Below, in pieces: positions 57,641 to 64,000 of a stretch of DNA of 64,000 bases. The notes under the pieces are model-generated. The model ran no database searches. It saw only the letters and a program-made list of their open reading frames with translations, and was not told where the DNA came from. The DNA lies in NCBI RefSeq assembly GCF_030265065.1, contig NC_080398.1:56965982-57029981 (forward strand). Reading direction: 5' to 3'. Numbering within the stretch: the first letter of the stretch is position 1; each line of letters starts with the position of its first letter. The DNA comes from Corythoichthys intestinalis. Taxonomy: Eukaryota > Chordata > Actinopteri > Syngnathiformes > Syngnathidae. A program made the position numbers and the translations under genes.

Positions 57641-59498
57641 TTGACAGGCTCAGAATTCTCTTAGTTTCCAGTATACCTAGTTCTACAATCCACAACTGAA
57701 TCTTTTGCCACGTTACTTAATGAGGAAATATGACCCATTCCGAAAATAACATTGTTTTTGTCCAGGTTCTCGAAAAGAGCTCCGGGTTTGCTGCACAAAT
57801 CTCACCCAGAGACGGCGAAGCGCATCCTCTTTTGGAAACTTAAATGTGAAGATCGCTAATTCTTAATTTGCAATACTCTTGCATCCACTGATAATGCAAT
57901 AGTTAGGCATTTTGTGGCAGAAAGCTCTACCTGTGCCGCAAATCGACAAGTCTTTTTACATCCGTTTCCACTTGTGATGTAATCTCCAAAAACTGCCGAG
58001 AATACCCGATCGCAACATAAGAATTTTTATTTGTAACTGATGACCCTTGAAACTGATAAATGCTGATAAAACACTATGCCACTGTATTATTTCAAAACAG
58101 GTATGGATATGGAGAATTTAACTTTATATTTTTAAAATCTGGACATTCATTTTGTGTGATATTTGTCCTTTAAGAGTGCTTCTATGGACTGTGTGTATAC
58201 AGGACAAGCCTTTCCATGTGCTGTCATTCCTCATTGTGTCAATGCAAAATGAGTGGTGAAACGTGCACGTGTGTAACGATAACTAACACATTGTAACACA
58301 GATCAAGTGTGTTTGATCACAAAGAAAAAGGAGGATGAAAACAAAATAAACGTGATAAGTGACCCCGAAATAAAAGTATATGACTTTGAGATACATCAAG
58401 GTTTCAGCACTTTTGATAATGCTTTCACCCTCAGTTTCTGCAAATATATTTTTTCAATCATTTAAAAGCCGCCCTGTTTATCAAAGGTGAGGTCAACACC
58501 TTACAACGACTGTTTTTTTTTTTTTTTTTTTTTTCCACAAAAAGTCTCACCTTGAAATCCTTAAGGTACAAAGATAATATTTAAACACCTACCTTTATTG
58601 ACTTGTGGATTAACTGGTACTATAACATTGGCTATTAACAAACATCTCAATAAAGTGTTTGACATCACAAAGTGTTTGATGAAAGAGCAGGAATTTAGCA
58701 TTCCAATTAATAGATGATCTATAGGTGAACTCCATCCATCAGCTCATCCAAGCATGTGCTTTATTCTCTCATGCAAGAAAGAGGAAAAATCTACACAATT
58801 CTGTCATTTACACACCTTTATCCTAGATACACATTCTGGGTGGATCACTAAACAGTTTTTCTTTCTGGGTATTATACAGCAGTTTCCTCATGCAAAATGT
58901 TAAGCGCTCTAGCCAGACCTGCGTGCCTTTTTTGTGCTTGTTAAATGAACATGTGAGTGTACTTCGATTGATCTTTTATACATTTTTTGGGCAATCAATA
59001 CTTATGCTTACTGAGTTCTTAACATGGTGCCGATTGACATATAAAGACAAGGTTTAGGCGTTTATGGAGACAACAAAAGAGTATTCTAAGATTGGTACTG
59101 GATTGTCAAAGACAAGTGCAGGTCTCCCATTAATACAACAACCATCTTCATCACAATTGCACAATAGTGTGTTACATATTTAATCATTAGTTTTTATTTG
59201 TTTCTGTGTCAGACCTTCACTAGCCATGTGAAACCAGTCCAACTCAAAACAGAATTCTGATATGCAGTAGAACATTGCAGGCACACACCCATTTTTTTTC
59301 TCGATAAAGCCATAAGCATACTGTATATTCACATCAAAATAATGTTATTTGATTAGCATAATCGCTAACTAGCATGAAGAATAAAGTGTAATGTGCCGCC
59401 TGATAGGTTTGCACATCCTGACTGCCTTACTGCACAGACAAAATTAAAGTGCTATTCATGGATTTCAATGCTAATACAAGTCTAAAAAAATAAGACCG
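57641..59498. other. No gene recognised
   Basis: AT-rich DNA with a T-run at about 58511-58534. I see no gene, RNA gene or classified element. Confidence 0.5.
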
Positions 59499-59870
59499 GG
59501 GTGAAAGTGGGCCGGAACGTTCTGGTACGCCATTCCAGTATAAAATTCGGGGGTAGAACTGTGCTTTTATCCCAAAAATATGACGGCAACTGTCAAACCT
59601 CCATGTTATAAAAAAAAAACAAAAAAACTGCCAGGCTGCCATACACGCATCTCCAAGAAGAAAACAATCTACTAATGTCAGATTTACATACACAAGAGTT
59701 AACAACAAGCCTAATAAAGTGCTTGTATAGCGTCATCCGTTTCCATTATTATTCATTTATTCCATGCAATTCCAGTGAGTTGTTCCAGCATGTGTATCTA
59801 AGTCCGACAAGATATTCGACTCATCGATGTGTGCATGCGCGCAGCAAACAACTCTGCCTCAATTGGCTGG
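59499..59870. mobile_element. hAT element, left part only
   Basis: GGGGTGAAAGTGGGCCGGAACG and the following ~370 bases match the left part of 29216-30443, including AAGAAAACAATCTAC and AATAAAGTGCTTGT. Similarity stops at about AATTGGCTG (59869), where GC-rich DNA begins. The right end is missing from the window. Confidence 0.8.
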
Positions 59871-59924
59871 TGGGGGAGCCAGCGCAGCCCATCCCTCCTC
59901 CCGCAGCCCGGCAAAGGGGTCATC

Positions 59925-59961
<37 letters not shown>

Positions 59962-60950
59962 GGGATCCAGGGTGGTCCCCAGGGCCACCCGCGCCCCCAT
60001 CAACCGCCCTTCAGGGATGGGAAGAGGGGACGCACCGCCAAACTCCCGTCCACAGCCACCCCCATCCACCCACCCGGCCCACGAGCCACAGACGCAGCCC
60101 CCCAACCGGCAAGCCACGGGACCTCCAACGGCCCACCAGGGCAGGGTAGGGTCACTCGCTGGAGCAGGTGACATCCAGCGACCTGCTACGGAGCGCAGGG
60201 TGGATACCCAGGCAGAGAATAGAGGGGAAGGCGGAAGCAGGAGAACGCCGAGGGGCCGTCGCGAGGCGACGCGAGATCGGAGCCCCGACCTCCTCCCACT
60301 CCCGCTGCCGGCAGCCCCGGGGAGGGGAGGTCACGCCCCAGGAGCCACGCCATAGAGAAAAAGTGTGGGACCCACCTACCACCCTATTACTGTGGCTACC
60401 AGGTCCCCGGCTAGCAGCCATTAACCAGCACCTTGATGGGATTGTGTGGGGACAGTCGTACAATGCATGTATTAAAATAGGAGAGCTCGGCTTGGGGCAG
60501 TGGGACCGCTGCATGAAATTTCTACCCAGCCGCCCACCCAAGCACCCACCCCGCACCTCGAACAGGCGCGACGCTAAGCACCGGAGACCAGGGGATATCC
60601 ACCCCACCGGTAAGGGATAACAAGCCCCAAGTAAGGTCCTTGGGCGCCAAGAGGCTCCGCCGAAGACCCCGCCGACAGGACGGCAGCAGCACCCCACCCC
60701 GGCCGGCCAGGGAAGGGCCGCGGCCCCGGGGCGGCAACCACACGGCACCCCCACCCGCCCACGGGACCACCGCACGCCCAGATGATACCAGACAAGCCCA
60801 AACTGAAACCCCAGCGCCAGGACCGGCGACAGTACAGCACAGGGCAGTACGCCAACAAACTCCAACCAGCACCTGTGAAGCTGACAGAACAAGACATTTA
60901 TCAAACACCCTTAGATGTGTGGCGAGGACCAGTGAAGTGTATTATTTCAA
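59871..60950. other. GC-rich block of unknown origin
   Basis: About 1.1 kb of strongly GC-rich, CpG-containing DNA interrupts the hAT fragment in an otherwise AT-rich region. It includes a (CA)n run at 59926-59959. Long frames are open on both strands (for example 150 codons at 60168-60620 on plus and 250 codons at 60152-60904 on minus), as expected from GC content, and none has a recognisable domain. It could be the 5' untranslated region or body of a retroelement, or a processed RNA. Confidence 0.4.
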
Positions 60951-61526
60951 CATAGTTCCTTAATTGTTCTGAATCTGGTAATTTATATACTAGTATAGGG
61001 TGGCCCAGAAAAATCCATACATTCCCCAGCAGCTGGCAACCAAATTGTCTTTGGGTTTCTTTGTAGATTAAACCCATTGACTGACTAAACTTTGAAGGAA
61101 GAAAATTATTTACAGTGGGGCAAATAAGTATTTAGTCAACCACTAATTGTGCAAGTTCTCCAACTTGAAAATATTAGAGAGGCCTGTAATTGTCAACATG
61201 GGTAAACCTCAACCATGAGAGACAGAATGTGGAAAAAAAAATCCAGAAAATCACATTGTTTGATTTTTTAAAAAAGTATTTGCAAATCATGGTGGAAAAT
61301 AAGTATTTGGTCCATACCAAAAGTTCATCTCAATACTTTGTTATGTACCCTTTATTGGCAACAACAGAGACCAAACATTTTCTGTAACTCTTCACAAGCT
61401 TTTCACACTCTGTTGCTGGTATTTTGGCCCATTCCTCCATGCAGATCTCCTCTAGAGCAGTGATGTTTTGGTGCTGTCGTTGGGCAACACAGACTTTCAA
61501 CTCCCTCCTCACCCCGTGGCGTCAAA

Positions 61527-62327
61527 ATGATAACAAGAACGGTGAGCAAAAATCCCAGAACCACACAGGGGGACCTAGTGAATGACCTACAGAGAGCTGG
61601 GACCACAGTAACAAAGGCTACTATCAGTAACACAATGCGGCACCAGGGACTCAAATCCTGCACTGCCTGGCGTGTCCCCCTGCTGAAGAAAGTACACGTT
61701 CAGGCCCGTCTGCGGTTCGCTAGAGAGCATTTGGATGGTCCACAAGAGGACTGGGAGAATGTCTTATGGTCAGATGAAACCAAAATAGAACTTTTTGGTA
61801 GAAACACAGGTTCTCTTGTTTGGAGGAAAAAGAATACTGAATTGCACCATACCCACTGTGAAGCATGGGGGTGGAAACACCATGCTTTGGGGCTGTTTTT
61901 CTGCAAAGGGACCAGGAAGACTGATCTGTGTAAAGGAAAGAATGAATGGGGCCATGTATCGAGAGATTTTGAGTGAAAATCTCCTTCCATCAGCAAGAGC
62001 ATTGAAGATGAGATGTGGCTGGGTCTTTCAGCATGACAATGATCCCAAACACACAGCCAGGGTAACAAAGGAGTGGCTTCGTAAGAAGCATTTCAAGGTC
62101 CTGGAGTGGCCTAGCCAGTCTCCAGGTCTCAACCCTATAGAAAATATGCGGAAGGAGTTGAAAGTCCGTGTTGCCCAATGACAGCCCCAAAACATCAGTT
62201 CTCTAGAGGAGATCTACATGGATGAATGGGCCAAAATACCTGCAACAGTGTGTGAAAAGCTTGTGAAGAGTTACAGAAAACGTTTGGCCTCCGTTATTGC
62301 CAACAAAGGGTACATAACAAAGTATTG
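61527..62327 (+). pseudogene. Tc1-like transposase, catalytic part
   Basis: The gene begins mid-protein (TVSKNPRTTQGDLVNDLQRA) after the inverted segment. It then has [20 protein letters not shown] (first aspartate), a frame change near 61835, [37 protein letters not shown] (second aspartate), and [20 protein letters not shown] (glutamate at 34-residue spacing). A stop at 62179 is followed by the usual C-terminus [20 protein letters not shown]...KGYITKY. All three catalytic residues are kept, but the N-terminal helix-turn-helix is replaced and the frame is broken, so it cannot make active enzyme. Confidence 0.92.
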
Positions 62328-62422
62328 AGATGAACTTTTGGTATTAACAAAATGTTTATTTTCCACCATGATTTGCAAATAAATTCTTTAAAAATCAAAC
62401 AATGTGATTTTCAGTTTTTTTT

Positions 62423-63256
62423 TAGGGCTGTCAAAATTATCGCGTTAACGCGCGGTAATTAATTTTTTAAAATAATCACGTTAAAAATTTGACGCAATTA
62501 ACGCACATGTCCCGCTCAGACAGTATTCTGCCTTTTGGTAAGTTTTACAGCAAGGTTTTTTGTGCTGTCTAACAGCGAACTCTTGTGGTCGCTTTGCGAC
62601 ATGGTTTATTGCTTTCTGCCAGTTCAATATGGTTGCACGACGTCTCGGGCTGACGCCTACGTTGTAATGTTGTGCTTATGTGATCCTTGGACAAGATTTG
62701 TCCGTAAGTATGGTTGTTGTAAAGAATGTACATATTATGTTAGTAAGCAAAATGTTATATTTTTTGTATGAGACGCTTTTTGTTTATGTTTAGTGAACCT
62801 GTTTAGCGTGCTAAGCTAACATTGTTGCTAATGCAATGCTTGTGTACTTTTTTTGTAGTTTCACTACGGTCTAAAGAGGACAGTGGTTTGAGGTCATTTT
62901 ATTAATAAATCAGATGAAAAAGGAAGAAGTCTGATTATTAAGGCGTCGTTCACTAGCTGTCTAGCTTTGGAAAAAGTAGACGCTTCGGAGTGAGGACAGC
63001 ATAGACAGATTTAAATGACAGTGGAGTGAAATGCCCACTACAGTCCACTACAGTCCTTATGTACCGTATGTTGAATGTATATATCCATCTTGTGTCTTAT
63101 CTTTCCATTCCATCAAATTATTTTACAGAATATATATATAATTTACAGAAAAATATGACATATTTTATAGATGGTTTGAATTGCGATTAATTACGATTAA
63201 TTAATTTTTAAGCTGTTATTTACTCGATTAAAAATTTTAATTGTTTGACAGCCCTA
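62423..63256 (+). mobile_element. hAT non-autonomous element nested in Tc1
   Basis: The ends TAGGGCTGTCAAAATTATCG and ...TTGTTTGACAGCCCTA match 43089-43918 in reverse, with the same interior landmarks (CTTGGACAAGATTTGTCC). It inserted into the T-run of the Tc1 terminal repeat; the duplication is GTTTTTTT within that run. Confidence 0.9.
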
Positions 63257-63626
63257 GTTTTTTTTTTCCACATTCTGTCTCTCATGGTTGAGGTTTACCC
63301 ATGTTGACAATTACAGGCCTCTGTAATATTTTCAAGTTGGAGAACTTGCACAATTAGTGGTCAACTAAATACTTATTTGCCCCACTGTATCAAATGCTAC
63401 TGGAAGTGTGAAAGTGCAGTTCAGGAGTGAACATGTCAAGTTATCAGCTGTAAAAGGATGCATACAACTTCCCGGTACATTCCGCATATATCAATTTATG
63501 TATGCATTTTATTATTGTTGTGGCATTCCTTTGTAGGCGAGAGAGAATCCTTATTCTATGTTCATCACTCTAGCAACTGTTTCCCACTGTTGTTCGTATT
63601 TGTCAATTTTATTTGTCTGTTTGGCA

Positions 63627-63839
63627 TAGGGTTTCCACCTGTCCCTTAAAATAAGGAACAATACGAAATTGGGAATTAAATGTTGCGTTCCTTATTGAAC
63701 TAATACGGAATATAAATGACTAGATACACTTCTATGCATTTTAGGAGTTTTCGGGATGTCCCTTTTTTCCCCTGCCTGTACAGCTTTGGATGCGAGGGGG
63801 GCGTCCCGTATTTCTTATTTCTGAAAGGTGGCAACCCTA
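63627..63839. mobile_element. Small hAT MITE
   Basis: The ends TAGGGTTTCCACCTGTCCC and ...AAAGGTGGCAACCCTA are inverted repeats, flanked by an exact 8-bp duplication GTTTGGCA (63619-63626 and 63840-63847). It is 213 bp long, non-coding, with internal AAATAAGGAAC/CGTATTTCTTATTT symmetry. Confidence 0.92.
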
Positions 63840-63899
63840 GTTTGGCAGATATTTTCTCTAGTGTTATGTATTCAATGATGACTCACCTTTTTAAACTAG

Positions 63900-64000
63900 C
63901 TTTCAACTTATAATTATTTTCTTTAGTGTTTTGTTCTGTTCACGTTGTTTGCTGTTTTTTGTTTCAACTGTAAAGCGTCTTTGAGCATTGGTAAAGTGCT
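63900..64000 (+). mobile_element. LINE/SINE-like 3' tail, cut by window end
   Basis: GTAAAGCGTCTTTGAGCATT followed by GGTAAAGTGCT is the usual start of the 3' tail of a widespread fish LINE-related repeat whose next bases are normally ATATAAAT. The window stops before the end. Confidence 0.55.

Larger units (their letters stand above)
61113..63387 (+). mobile_element. Tc1-like transposon with inverted right ends
   Basis: The termini CAGTGGGGCAAATAAGTATT and ...AATACTTATTTGCCCCACTG are flanked by TA. The left 395 bases (61113-61507) are an inverted copy of the right end of the same element, including the last ~60 codons of the transposase (minus strand from 61512: [25 protein letters not shown]). 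The normal left part with the DNA-binding half of the gene is gone. A hAT sits in the right terminal repeat (62423-63256). Confidence 0.9.

Noticed and set aside
60152-60904. A 250-codon minus-strand frame in the GC-rich block
   Set aside because: Frames on the opposite strand are equally long, as expected from GC-rich DNA with few stops; no domain is visible.

Overview
The window looks like an intergenic or intronic stretch of a teleost fish genome. It is AT-rich with long microsatellites, and it is packed with element families typical of ray-finned fish: Tc1-like transposons, hAT elements of several families, pogo/Tigger, EnSpm/CACTA, the abundant fish repeat ending in GATAAGCGG...GATGGATGG, and a LINE tail ending in ATACAAATAAATTTGCC. 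No exon of a host protein-coding gene could be recognised on either strand. Almost every open frame belongs to a transposon remnant, a simple repeat or the tRNA array.

Layout. 1-0.6 kb: end of a Tc1-like transposase. 2.1-9.5 kb: an array of tRNA-Lys(CTT)-derived units on the minus strand, with a 1.37-kb higher-order tandem duplication and a hAT element (2911-4164) that itself carries a MITE. 10.5-12.5 kb: a Tc1 hairpin fragment, a BED-finger hAT relic and a Tigger fragment. 14.7-15.2 kb: a MITE. 17.5-26.7 kb: a dense nest. A Tc1 element (17908-22015) is split by a young LTR element (18958-21430). Beside it lie a hAT with N- and C-terminal transposase pieces (22209-23475) and a third element (23498-25884) carrying a THAP zinc-finger exon, a housekeeping-type promoter and a piece of 18S rRNA. 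A second Tc1 follows.

27.1-43 kb: EnSpm-like, hAT, MITE and Tc1 insertions separated by unique DNA, including stretches that read like conserved regulatory DNA (about 28.56-29.05 and 41.05-41.45 kb). 43.1-47.6 kb: a hAT, a Tigger containing another hAT, and a decayed Tc1. 48.6-49.7 kb: a fish repeat and a LINE 3' end. 51-57.6 kb: two diverged copies of an unclassified ~1-kb repeat, two hAT MITEs sharing one target site, and two Charlie-like hATs. 59.5-61 kb: a broken hAT and a GC-rich block. 61.1-63.4 kb: a Tc1 whose left end is an inverted copy of its right end and which carries a hAT. The window closes with a 213-bp hAT MITE and a LINE-like tail.

The elements do not form a pathway; the biology is the history of insertion. 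Nine to ten hAT insertions have exact 8-bp target duplications that can be read off directly, so nesting order can be assigned. The most unusual pieces are the tRNA-Lys array and the THAP/promoter/18S composite at 23.5-25.9 kb.
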